Source: Bufo bufo
Taxonomy: Eukaryota; Chordata; Amphibia; Anura; Bufonidae
NCBI RefSeq assembly: GCF_905171765.1
Contig: NC_053391.1
Span: 152,701,565-152,765,564 of the forward strand
DNA length: 64,000 nucleotides
Direction: 5' to 3'
The translations under genes were made by a program, and so were the position numbers. Of this stretch, positions 23,321 to 33,485 are shown piece after piece. A model generated the notes under the pieces. It was not told the DNA's origin, did no database searches, and saw only the letters and a list, made by a program, of their open reading frames with translations. Numbering within the stretch: the first letter of the stretch is position 1; each line of letters begins with the position of its first letter.

Positions 23321-24397
23321 CTGACCATGCAAGAACTAGGATGTTTTCAGCTTCCAGGAATTGTGTACAGATCCTTGCAATATGGGGCCGTGCATTATCA
23401 TGCTGCAACATGAGGTGATGGTCTGGGATGAATGGCACAACAATGGGCCTCAGGATCTCCTCACAGTATATCTGTGCATTCAAAATGCCATCAATAAAAT
23501 GCACCTGTGTTCAATGTCCATAACATAAACCTGCCCATACCATAACCCCACTGCCACCATAGGCCACTCGATCCACAACGTTGACGTCAGCAAACCGCTC
23601 ACCCACACGATGCCACACACACTGTCTGCCATCTACCCTGAACAGTGAAAACTGGGACTCATCCATGATTAGAACGCCTCTTCAATGTGCCAGATGCCAT
23701 CAAATGTGAGCATTTGCTTACTCTAGTCGGTTACAATGTACTTCCGTCAGGTCCAGACCCCAATGAGGCCGATGAGCATGCAGATGAGCTTCCCTGAGAC
23801 GGTTTCTGACAGTTTGTGCAGAAATCCTTTGGTTATGCAAACCGATTGCTGCTGCAGCTGTCCGGGTGGCTGGTCTCAGATGATCATGGAGGTGAACATG
23901 GATGTGGAGGTCCTGGGCTGGTGTGGTTACATGTGGTCTGCAGTTGTTTGGCCGGTTGGATGTACTGCCAAATTCTCTGAAATGTCTTAGGAGACTGCTT
24001 ATGGTAGAGAAATTAACATTCATTGCACGGGCAACAGCTCTGGTAGAGATTCCTGCAGTCAGTTTCACTTTCTCTCAAACTTTGCGACATCTGTGGCATT
24101 GTGCTGTGTGATCAAACTGCACATTTCAGAGTAGTCTTTTATTTGGGCAGTGTAAGGCACACTTGTGCAATATTCTTGCTGTCTAATCAGCACCTTGATA
24201 TGCCACACCTGTGAGGTGGGATGGAAATCTCGGCAAAGAAGAAGTGCTCACTTACACAGATTCAGAAAGATTTGTGAACAATATTTGAGAGTAATGGGTC
24301 TTTTGTGTATGTAGAAAATGTTTCAGATCTTTGAGTTCAGCTCATGCAAAATGGGAGCAAAACTGAAAGTGTTGCGTTAATTTTTTTGGTCAGTGTA

Positions 24398-25145
24398 TAT
24401 ATATATATATAGTTCTAGAATATACATGTGCCATAGGGAGTTTCATTTGCACTTTTGCAATGGTTTAAAAAAAAAAATCATAAATAGATAGATAGGGGCT
24501 CATTTATTAAGACCGGCAATTTTGACTTAAAGTTACTTTTATTCAACCAGCAAGTAATTTTTTGACGGGAAATGCCATAGGTGTCTCCCAAAAGATAATA
24601 AGACGATGTACAAGAGGCATTATTGTGGGGAAAAAAAACATTTCTCAGCTTTTATTTAGATTTGAGCAAAAAGTGTCCAGTCCAAAATTATTCATACCCT
24701 GCTCAATAATCAATAGAAAACACTACTGCACGGCTACTAACCACTCTTGTCCCAGACTAATAAAACATAACTTTTACTTATTTATGTTTAAAACTGGTGA
24801 AATAGTATATTGTGAGCTACCTAAAGGGTTAAAAAACACTGTGCCCCATGAGACTTGCTGTGTGTAAAGGGTCAGTAAGGTGTATAGGTTGGCGGGAGTG
24901 CACTAACACCGCTCAACCACACACCATCATCCCAGCTGTATGAAAAAGTTCTATACTGTGCCTGATATCTACTTGGCCCCTGTATCTGGGGTATAAACAC
25001 CAATGTTAGATGAGCCTGATGGCAATGTGTGTTATTGTATCAGGCACATAGATCGTAGCAATAGCTCAGTAGGGTCAGCAGATTAAAAACCTAGATTCCG
25101 CCCCCCAACATGTTTTGCCAGCTATTCTGGCTTCATCAGGGTTAT
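24398..25145 (+). other. Mixed repeat debris
   Basis: Contains a left-end fragment of MITE family M (24496-24535) and a stretch typical of Tc1-like terminal regions (tccaaaattattcatacc, about 24680-24700). The last part ends in a hammerhead-like motif on the minus strand (25100-25145). No gene. Confidence 0.5.
25100..25145 (-). ncRNA. Hammerhead-like motif, decayed
   Basis: On the minus strand CCCTGATGA is followed by AGCCAG..CTGGC (stem II with loop), then AAAAC where GAAAC is expected, then catgttggg. Stem I can pair ccc with ggg. The core G is lost, so it is probably inactive. Confidence 0.4.
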
Positions 25146-25330
25146 CGGGCAGACTAGCCCTCAGCAGGCTCTCTTCAGCTTCCATTACCTCTCATTAGCC
25201 CCCAGAAGCCTTATATCAGCCCGCATTGCTTCTCACCAGGCCCCAGCAACCTCTCTTCAGACCCCAGCAACGATATATCAGCCCCCATTGCCTGTCACCA
25301 GCCCCCAGCAGCTTTATATAAGCCCCATTG
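25146..25330. repeat. Partial duplicate of the 21-kb minisatellite
   Basis: Corresponds base for base, with few changes, to about 21196-21365, including the same order of variant units. The flanks differ on both sides. Confidence 0.85.
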
Positions 25331-25668
25331 GTTATAATGGAAAATAACGGAATCTATAAGATGGAAGGACGGATCTGTTCTTCTGGCCATAGACTTGTAT
25401 TATGACAGAACTTAAAAGGCATTCCGTTTGCTCTCCGTCCCAATAGAAGTCTCTGGGAATCAAAACTGATCCGTCTGGGTCCCGTTATGCAAGACGGAAA
25501 ACAAAGTCCTGTCGACAGGAGTTTGTTTTCCGCTTTGCATAACCGGACCCAGACGGATCTGTTATGCTTTCCCATAGACTTCTATTAGGACGGAAAGCAA
25601 ACAGAATGCCTTTTAAAGACTTCTGCTTTGCATTCTGTCTGGGAATTCCGTTATTTTCCATTATAACC
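25330..25668. mobile_element. Palindromic MITE (ggttataatgg ends)
   Basis: Left arm starts ggttataatggaaaataacg and the right arm ends with its complement. Arms of about 170 bp pair imperfectly around gtcctgtcgacagga (about 25507-25520). The following aaagctagtgtgaaccca may be part of a larger element. Confidence 0.8.
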
Positions 25669-25875
25669 ATGTTATAACTGAAATCCATAACGGAATCCCT
25701 AAAGCTAGTGTGAACCCACCCTTATCTTATTGATAAGAGTGTGGCTTAAATAATTGTTTATTACTTCTTAGTAATTTAGAGATAAGGGGTATTAGATGAC
25801 TGGCACAAAGTGAAACTAAAAGTAGGATGCACATAGCTAGAAAAACAGTTAACCTTTTGTGACATATTTTTAATA

Positions 25876-26253
25876 AAGGCCAATTTAATAAAATGCAATC
25901 ATATTTTAAAAAAATTTCCCCGTAGTTATACATAGCCATTAAGTCCCTCTGTACTGCTGGAGGGGATGCCAAATTTATGTGGAAGCACAGACCTCTACAT
26001 AACGTTGGTGCCTCCTCCAGCAGGCTGTGTGACAGGCTTAAATCTACAACAGCTCCCTTGAAGCTATTTTCTACACCTAAAACTTGCCCAGAAAATGATG
26101 AATAAGAAATTCCTTCTATCCCACCCTCTTCTCTGCCCAAACCATTCCCCCTTTTCTTGACATGTTGGTAAAGTGGTGTGAGCGGGGAAAAGTTACAGAT
26201 TTTGCTGATAGATGCCACAAACATGGTGTATAAAGGTTAATAAATGACTCCAA
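25876..26253 (+). mobile_element. MITE family M, copy c
   Basis: Shares cagacctctacataacgttgg, gctgtgtgacaggctta and gtgagcggggaaaagtt in order with copies a, b and d. Ends are worn (ggccaatttaataaaa / aataaatgactcc). Confidence 0.65.
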
Positions 26254-26732
26254 TAGACCATATATTATTGTTCAATAAGTCCTGGGCCCCAGATGTTTTG
26301 TCCCATGCCCGCCTGCCTGCTAGATACAACTGTATTGCCATACACAGAACGACAATGCAATTGAATCTAATACACTGGGAAGAGATGAAGGACCTGTGGT
26401 GACATCACAGGTCATGTGATCAGCAAAACAGGCTGTGATAGGATGACCTGGATGATGTCACCATCATGTGACCAGTGCAGGAGTCAAGAGGAGAAGGAGC
26501 CTAATGGTGATGTCTGTACATGAGAAAAGGTAAGTGAAGGGAGAGCCAGAACAATGCTGGGAGTTGTAGTTATTTAACTGGGATGTAGGTTAAGGCTGAA
26601 GGGAGGGATGTTATTGACATGGAACTGTGTGCTTGAGGTGGCTGGGGGAGGGAGTGATGTTATTTACATGGGACTGTATGTTGAAAGTGGATGGTGGGGG
26701 GGAATGATGTTTATGTACATGGGACTTAATGT
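26254..26732 (+). repeat. Repeat region with 65-bp-type tandem units
   Basis: From about 26600 the motif gatgttatttacatgggactgt plus gaggtggctgggggagg repeats. The array continues after the inserted MITE at 27209-27290. 26254-26600 has repeat character (tgacatcacaggtcatgtga) but no assigned family. Confidence 0.65.
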
Positions 26733-26735
26733 TTA

Positions 26736-27205
26736 GGCTACGTTCACACTTGAGTTTGGGGATCCGCTTGTGAGATCCGTTTCAAGGCTCTAACAAGCAT
26801 CAGTTTAACCCCAATGCATTCTGAATGGATGCGGATCCATTCAGAATACATTCTTTTGGCTCCGTACGGCCCCCCGTTCCGTTTTGGAGGCAGACCCCAA
26901 AATGCTGCAAGCAGCGTTTTTGTGTCCGCATGGCCTTGCGGAGCCAAACGGATCCCTCCTGACTTACAATGTAAGTCAATGGGGACGGATCCCTTTGCAT
27001 TGACACAAAATGGTGCAATTGTAAACGGATCCGTCCCCCATTGAATTTCAATGTAAGTCAGGACGGATCCGTATTGGGACTTAGAAATTCAAATCTAATA
27101 CAAACGAATCGGTCCTGAACGGATGCATTCGTTTGTATTATCGGTGCGGATCAGTCCTGTACAAGTACAGGACAGATCCACACGAACGCAAGTGTGAAAG
27201 TAGCC
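26736..27205. mobile_element. Harbinger-like MITE with GGCTACGTTCACACTTG ends
   Basis: Left ggctacgttcacacttg and right caagtgtgaaagtagcc are inverted repeats. TTA on both sides (26733-26735, 27206-27208). The interior is full of ggatccgt/acggatcc motifs that pair with each other. It splits a tandem repeat array. Confidence 0.85.
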
Positions 27206-27299
27206 TTAGGGGGTGATGTTTACATGAGATTGTGCGTTGGAGGCGGCTGGGGAGGAGGTGATGTTATTTACATGGGACTGTATGGTGGAGGGAGGGTTA

Positions 27300-27688
27300 T
27301 AACTGCAGGGGGCACGGCAGATCCAGGGGACATTAGGCGTTCTTATTACTACTGGTGGCTCTATGGGAGGGTCTTATAGATCCGCCTTATTTCTACTAAG
27401 CGCACTATGGGGGCCTTATTACTACTGAGGGGTCTGTAGGAAGCTTTATTACCACTGGGGGAACAATAGGGGGCCTTATTTCTACTGGGGGGCTCTGTGA
27501 GGGTATTATTAATATGGGAGGGCTCTTCTAATAATGGGGGCATTGTTGAGTATCATTATCACGGTTGGGGCAGTATTACTATTTAGGGCATTCTAGAAGG
27601 GAATTACTATTGGTGGAACTATGAGGAGCACTATTACTATGGGGGGCAGTAATGTTTCTTCAGGATATTATTTGGGGGTATTGGGGGA
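27300..27688. repeat. Degenerate minisatellite, ttattactactgggggg unit
   Basis: Repeats of roughly 30-36 bp of the form ccttattactactggggg followed by ctctatgggggg, strongly diverged. Confidence 0.7.
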
Positions 27689-28181
27689 CAGGGGCGTAAC
27701 TAAAGGCTCATGGGCCCCGGTGCAAGAGTTCAGCTTGGGCCCCCCTTCCCTCAGTGCTTTGTGTGTCTTCCTATGCGGCACAAGTGTCTTTGGGGCCCTT
27801 CAGGCTCCTGGGTCCGGTAGCGACTGCTACCTCTGCACCCCCTATAGCTACACCCCTGGGGGGGGGGCACAGCAAGCAGCAGAATAACACTGTGGGGACT
27901 CCAGTTGGGGGATGATGATAGAATGTGAGGAAGCTAAGATGTCTGTGTGTCACACTCTGCAGAGACGAGGCGGCTGAGAGAAGTTGTCCAGACCGAGTGG
28001 AGAAGATGATGAGAGAGAAGATCTACAGAGAAGATGATGACAGAGAGGAGACGTCACCTGGAGGCCCTGGATGTGACAGGTAAGTGCTGCTGTATAGCAA
28101 GTACAGCAAAGGGCGGGAGGGGGGCAACATATTTATTGGGGCTTGTGCCCCGGATCTTTTGAGACCCTAGCAACGCCCCTG
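27689..28181. mobile_element. MITE with CAGGGGCGT ends
   Basis: Begins caggggcgtaactaaagg and ends ctagcaacgcccctg, inverted repeats of about 13 bp. An inner copy of the right end, ctatagctacacccctg, stands at 27842-27858, so this may be a composite of two. Contains a near-consensus splice donor, acaggtaagtgc, at about 28076-28087. Confidence 0.6.
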
Positions 28182-28805
28182 ATGCGCCTGTTGGTATACC
28201 GTCCCCATCACCATGGGAACACCTTTGTGTTAGAATATACCATCGGATTTGAGTGTTCACGATCTAACTCAGATCCGATGGTATATTCTAACCACCAGGC
28301 GTTCCCATGGTGACGGGGACGCTTGTGGGGAGAAGTATGCCAAAGGGGTTTAACTGTACTGTTTGGAGAGAAAAAAAAGACGAATATTCAAAAAAATGTC
28401 AAAACGAATATATTCGCTATAGTTCTATATATTCGTTTTTTAGAATATTCGTATTTTTTCAACATCTAAACTCATGATTCCTCCCTGCTTCTTGCTTGTG
28501 GGCCAATGACTCATTAATCCACAAGCATTTTAAGCAGGGAGGAATCATTTGTTCAGATGGAACAAATGACAAATATTCTAAAAATGAATATATAGTATGC
28601 AGTATATTCTGTAGTGCTATATACTCGTTCTTGACCAACACCTATTTTCGCATAAAAATTCGCATTATGGGATTTTTTTTAATTACAGATTTTTTGCAAT
28701 AAAACAAATATCTCGAATACGAATATTCGCGAATATATGATGATTATTCTACCATATATTCGCGAAATATCGCGAATTTGAATATTGCCCCTGCCGCTCA
28801 TCACT
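28182..28805 (+). mobile_element. hAT-like family A copy 5, partial
   Basis: Carries the family palindrome (about 28198-28325), gaatattcg-rich sequence, and the gcttgtgggccaatgactcatt hairpin (28470-28555). It ends cgctcatcact at 28805. Its left end is absent and it abuts the MITE at 27689-28181, so target-site evidence is lacking. Confidence 0.65.
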
Positions 28806-29490
28806 TGAAATAACAGTTGGAGCATACAAACTCCATGCAGTTGCTGTGTAGGGGTGTATGACCCCCTTCCCCCCAAGATTTCTTTCCAGGTAGCAAGGGA
28901 TGTGTATACCAAGTTTCTTAGAAATCGATGTTTTTTGAGTGATTGCGGAACATACATGCATACGTACACATACATAAATACACACACACATATATACGTC
29001 CTTCTTTATATTTATACTTTTTTTTTTTGCATCATTCGGTAGCACAAATGGAATTATCATAAATTGAAAAAAATATACATTTCCAGGTCCATTATGCACA
29101 TACTAGTGAAAATTTTTATTTTTGTGTTAGATAAACATTCATCTTTATTCATCTTGTTCCTTAAATGGTTTGACTCTAATCATAATAATAACCTGAGAGC
29201 AGAAATTTATTTTAAATCATTAAGATCACTGGATCAGATAATTTATAATAAATATAAATTGTCACTCTGCAGTCTTAATAATAAGAATGAAGAGCTTCTC
29301 TTTCTTCATGCAATTACTCTGCATCTATTTATGGGGCCTGTTCTACAAACCCTCAGAACCTGGCGGTGACAAGTATATTAACGGTGGTACAATGAGTAGA
29401 CTGTGTAATGTTTTATGTGTTAAGTGTAGGGCTGTCTAAAGTGACAGATGCCCTTTTGTACCCTATTAGAAATCACAAATAGTTTGAGTT
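28806..29490 (+). other. Intron with no recognised feature
   Basis: AT-rich. A ca/ta-rich stretch at about 28955-29000 is weakly microsatellite-like. Open frames show no motif. Confidence 0.4.
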
Positions 29491-29496
29491 TTCTTT

Positions 29497-30775
29497 CCCC
29501 CCCTCCTGAGCCGTACCAGGCTGCATGCCCTCAACATGGGGGGGTTGGGTGCTCTGGGGCAGGGGGCGCACTGCGGCCCCCCCACCTCAGAGCACCCTGT
29601 CCCCATGTTGATGAGGACAGGGCCCCTTCCCGACAACCCTGGCCGTTGGTTGTCGGGGTATGCGGGCGGGAGGCTTATCGGAATCTGGGAGCCCCCTTTA
29701 ATAAGGGGGCCCCCAGATACCGGCCCCCCACCCTAAGTGAATGAGTATGGGGTACATCGTACCCCTACCCATTCACCTGCAAGAAAAGTGGTAAAAACAC
29801 AATGTATTAAAATATTTTATTTTTCTGCTCCGGAGGCCGCCCCCTGTCTTCTTTATTAGCTCTTTTACCAGGGGGGGCTCTTCTTCTTCCGCTATCCCGA
29901 CGGGTCTTCTCCGCTATCCGGGGGGTCTTCTCAACTCTCCGGGGTTCTCCTTCTGTCTTCGCCGCTCTCCGTTGTTGACTCGGCGCACCCCGGTTCTTCG
30001 TCTCGCGAGATCTCGGATTTTAAATAAAAATTTAGCGAGACGAAGAACCGGGGTTCTCCTTCTGTCTTCGCCGCTCTCCGTTGTTGACTCGGCGCACCCC
30101 GGTTCTTCGTCTCGCGAGATCTCGGATTTTAAATAAAAATTTAGCGAGACGAAGAACCGGGGTTCTCCTTCTGTCTTCGCCGCTCTCCGTTGCTGACTCG
30201 GCGCACCCCGGTTCTTCGTCTCGCTAAATTTTTATTTAAAATCCGAGATCTCGCGAGACGAAGAACCGGGGTGCGCCGAGTCAACAACGGAGAGCGGCGA
30301 AGACAGAAGGAGAACCCCGGAGAGTTGAGAAGACCCCCCGGATAGCGGAGAAGACCCGTCGGGATAGCGGAAGAAGAAGAGCCCCCCCTGGTAAAAGAGC
30401 TAATAAAGAAGACAGGGGGCGGCCTCCGGAGCAGAAAAATAAAATATTTTAATACACTGTGTGGTTTATTTGTGTTTTTACCACTTTTCTTGCAGGTGAA
30501 TGGGTAGGGGTACGATGTACCCCATACTCATTCACTTAGGGTGGGGGGCCGGTATCTGGGGGCCCCCTTATTAAAGGGGGCTCCCAGATTCCGATAAGCC
30601 TCCCGCCCGCATACCCCGACAACCAACGGCCAGGGTTGTCGGGAAGGGGCCCTGTCCTCATCAACATGGGGACAGGGTGCTCTGAGGTGGGGGGGCCGCA
30701 GTGCGCCCCCTGCCCCAGAGCACCCAACCCACCCATGTTGAGGGCATGCAGCCTGGTACGGCTCAGGAGGGGGGG
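29497..30775. repeat. Large near-perfect GC-rich inverted repeat with hairpin-array arms
   Basis: Left arm 29497-30053 and right arm 30206-30775 are reverse complements. I found one substitution near 29543, a 13-bp length difference near 29801 (versus 30456-30471) and a G-run length difference at the outer ends. Each arm holds consecutive strong hairpins, for example (right arm) around 30495-30536 (ggtaggggtac/gtacccc), 30552-30591, 30613-30643, 30650-30677 and 30675-30726. The 66- to 86-codon open frames mirrored in both arms are by-products of the symmetry. No transposase is seen; family unassigned. Confidence 0.9.
29941..30318. repeat. 109-bp tandem units at the centre of the inverted repeat
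   Basis: ggggttctccttctgtcttc starts at 29941, 30050 and 30159, an exact 109-bp period, followed by an inverted unit ending at 30318. Each unit contains its own inverted pair, ggttcttcgtctcgc / gcgagacgaagaacc. The segment between that pair is reversed in the third unit relative to the first two. Confidence 0.9.
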
Positions 30776-31175
30776 GGGGCGCTCGCTCGTCCCCACTCCC
30801 TTCCTGGCTGGCCGGGTAGCGTGCTTTGGATACGGGTCTGGTATGGATTGTAGGGGGACCCCCTACGCCGTTTTTTTCGGCGTAGGGGGGGCTCTCCTTA
30901 CAACCCATAACAGACCTAAGGGCCCGGTATGCTCCTGAGGTGGGGACCCATGCCGGATTTTTATTTAAAATCCGGCGGGGACTTCCCTCTCAGGATTCAT
31001 AACAAACGCCGCACACGTGTAGAATTGGCGGGAATCCAAGTCGGATCTCCCGTCGCTTCTATGACGCGCTTGCTGGGATGTGCTGTCACTATTCCAGTGA
31101 GTGTGAGATCTCGGCACCATGTCGCCGAGTATCAGCGCGACGCTGTCGTGCTAAAAGCACAATATCACAAACACC
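30776..31175 (+). repeat. GC-rich repeat adjoining the large inverted repeat
   Basis: Contains two more strong hairpins, ccccctacgccg/cggcgtaggggg (about 30858-30887) and gccggatttt/aaaatccggc (about 30952-30974), then the more complex sequence to 31175. Probably the one-sided remainder of the same element. A short (TA)n follows at 31178-31196. Confidence 0.6.
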
Positions 31176-31542
31176 TACTGTATATATATATATATGACAT
31201 CCCCCTTCACTCCCGACTCCCTGATTTATATGTCTATAAATCTATTACATAAATCGAAATCAAATCAATATTTGATGTGAACACCCTTTACATTCAAAAC
31301 TGCATAAATTCTTCTAGGTACACTTTCACACAGATTTTGAAGGAACCTTTTGGATGTAGGCTTGCTCAAATCCTTCTGTCTCTTCAAGTAATCCCATAAA
31401 GACTCAATGATGTTGAGATCAGGACTCTGAACATAGTTCTTAATTATATTGGCTGTATGTTGGGGTTGTTGTCCTGCAGCAGAATAAATTTGGATGCAAT
31501 TAGATGCCTCCCTGATGGCACTGCATAATAGATAAGTACATA

Positions 31543-32592
31543 CACTCACCTAAAGAATTATTAGGAACACCATACTAATACGGTGTCGGACCCCTTTTTG
31601 CCTTCAGAACTGCCTTAATTCTACGTGGCATTGATTCAACAAGGTGCTGATAGCATTCTTTAGAAATGTTGGCCCATATTGATAGGATAGCATCTTGCAG
31701 TTGATGGAGATTTGAGGGATGCACATCCAGGGCACGAAGCTCCCGTTCCACCACATGCCAAAGATGCTCTATTGGGTTGAGATCTGGCGACTTTGGAGGC
31801 CATTTTAGTACAGTGAACTCATTGTCATGTTCAAGAAACCAATTTGAAATGATTCGAGCTTTGTGACATGGTGCATTATCCTGCTGGAAGTAGCCATCAG
31901 AGGATGGATACATGTTCTCATTCTGTTTACGCCAAATTCGGACTCTACCATTTGAATGTCTCAACAGAAATCGAGACTCATCAGACCAGGCAACATTTTT
32001 CCAGTCTTCAACAGTCCAATTTTGGTGAGCTCGTGCAAATTGTAGCCTCTTTTTCCTATTTGTAGTGGAGATGAGTGGTACCCGGTGGGGTCTTCTGCTG
32101 TTGTAGCCCATCCTCCTCAAGGTTGTGCGTGTTGTGGCTTCACAAATGCTTTGCTAAATACCTCGGTTGTAACGAGTGGTTATTTCAGTCAACGTTGCTC
32201 TTCTATCAGCTTGAATCAGTCGGCCCATTCTCCTCTGACCTCTAGCATCCACAATGCATTTTTGCCCACAGGACTGCCGCATACTGGATGTTTTTCCCTT
32301 TTCACACCATTCTTTGTAAACCCTAGAAATGGTTGTGCGTGAAAATCCCAGTAACTGAGCAGATTGTGAAATACTCAGACCGGCCCGTCTGGCACCAACA
32401 ACCATGCCACGCTCAAAATTGCTTAAATCACCTTTCTTTCCCATTCTGACATTCAGTTTGGAGTTCAGGAGATTGTCTTGACCAGGACCACACCCCTAAA
32501 TGCATTGAAGCAACTGCCATGTGATTGGTTGACTAGATAATTGCATTAATGAGAAATAGAACAGGTGTTCCTAATAATTCTTTAGGTGAGTG
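31543..32592 (-). mobile_element. Tc1-like element (D-36-E spacing), internally deleted
   Basis: Flanked by TA (31541-31542, 32593-32594). The ends CACTCACCTAAAGAATTATT and its complement at the right are matching inverted repeats over about 29 bp. It sits inside the older Tc1 remnant. 1,050 bp, shorter than a full element because part of the catalytic region is gone. Confidence 0.9.
31575..32444 (-). pseudogene. Tc1-like transposase of the 31.5-kb element, broken
   Basis: 32444-32154 encodes the N-terminal helix-turn-helix (MGKKGDLSNFERGMVVGARR, then FSRTTISRVYKEW). 32120-31575 encodes the catalytic part: WSDESR, FQQDNAPCHK and SPDLNPIEHLW. About 60 residues between WRKQNENMYPS and GYFQQD are missing compared with related transposases, and the two frames are separated by a frameshift or stop. 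Counting from the D of QQD to the E of PIEH gives 36 intervening residues, as in DD36E (Incomer-type) Tc1 relatives; that subfamily name is tentative. Confidence 0.85.
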
Positions 32593-32640
32593 TATATTTG
32601 ACTGCATTGTGGACACTATTAATCCGGATCAAATCACTAA

Positions 32641-33039
32641 GGGCTGTATTAGACCTGCAGAGGGTGGGCCAGAACATTGCTAATAAGCGTTAGTGAGAAT
32701 GCTTGTTAGCTATGATCTGCCTGTGTAAAAGTGTCACAGATTACCTGAAGAATAAGCAAATGCTCCTTCATTGGGCAATCGCATTTGTTATGCAGGCTAA
32801 AAAAAATCATTGTTTGCCAGTGGCAAATCGTGCTTTCTAATCACAGTCTGTGCCTGCAAATATTTTTATTTTTTTATGAGGACAAGCGGTGGCATTAATG
32901 ATCGCTCCTGCCCATTCCTCCATGTGGAGAAAATTGCTGTAATAGCAGTGGTGTACTTTACTGACAAGCGGGCGATTGTCAGGAAGAAACATTTCCATTC
33001 CGACAATCGTAATGCCTATCTGCAGGTCTAATATAGTCC
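32641..33039. mobile_element. MITE with GGGCTGTATTAGACCTGCAG ends
   Basis: Right end ctgcaggtctaatatagtcc is the imperfect complement of the left. Interior has internally complementary gcaatcg/cgattg segments. Relative of the element at 36740. Flanking TAA and TTA do not match, so the target-site duplication is unclear. Confidence 0.65.
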
Positions 33040-33159
33040 TTAGCACATTTACTGAAATGCAACACCAAACTTGAAAGGAACCTCCACCATGCTTCACTGT
33101 TGCCTGCAGACACTCATTATTCTACCACTCTTGAGCAACTCAGCAAATAAAATTTGTTA

Positions 33160-33485
33160 GGCCTCTCGGATCAGCGTGTCCTGTGCGGAAATCACGCTCT
33201 GTGTGTTAGTGTGATTTCTTGTTATGGACACTGCTTGTTTTTCAGGAGTGCACAGCATTATAATGATTTATAATGCTATATGTCTCTGCATGACCTTGAA
33301 TCAATTGAATTATGCTGGTATAATGCTGTCAGTATAATTTTTTAGGAGTAAGGCCATGCAGAGACACACAGCATTACAAAACATTATAATGCCATGCGAA
33401 TCTGCGAAACAAGTGCATAATTGGGAAATTATGCTCACACACGAAGCATGATTTCCTCACAGGACACACTCGTCTGAAAGAGGCC
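33160..33485. mobile_element. Harbinger-like MITE with GGCCTCT ends
   Basis: TTA at 33157-33159 and 33486-33488. Left ggcctctcggatcagcgtgt, right read on the other strand ggcctctttcagacgagtgt; both continue into tcctgtg.ggaaatca. Palindromic interior around 33240-33400. Confidence 0.8.

Larger units (their letters stand above)
21960..24115 (-). pseudogene. Tc1-like transposase remnant, interrupted
   Basis: On the minus strand, 24068-23718 encodes the DNA-binding part (STRAVARAMNVNFSTISSLL, then SAQTVRNRLREAHLHAHRP). 23504-23330 encodes FIPDHHLMLQHDNARPHIAR with the second catalytic D. The C-terminal part, continuing beyond the inserted element, lies at about 22168-21960. Frameshifts separate the segments and the first catalytic region is not open. 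Compared with the copy at 56 kb the D-to-E spacing is 34 residues (DD34E). Dead. Confidence 0.85.
21705..24395 (-). mobile_element. Degenerate Tc1-like element split by a hAT insertion
   Basis: The right end ggtcagtg is followed by TA (24396-24397). Left terminus is missing about 30 bp where the preceding MITE abuts. Without the inserted hAT (22177-23320 plus one target-site copy) it is about 1.5 kb. A second copy is at 56155-58803. Confidence 0.85.

Noticed and set aside
26744..27051. Overlapping open frames in both strands near 26.8 kb
   Set aside because: They fall in a Harbinger-like MITE with self-complementary ggatccgt motifs; shadows of the repeat.
29448..30908. Mirrored open frames of 66-126 codons in both arms of the large palindrome
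   Set aside because: The same GC-rich sequence read in both orientations; no start context, domain or codon signal beyond the symmetry.
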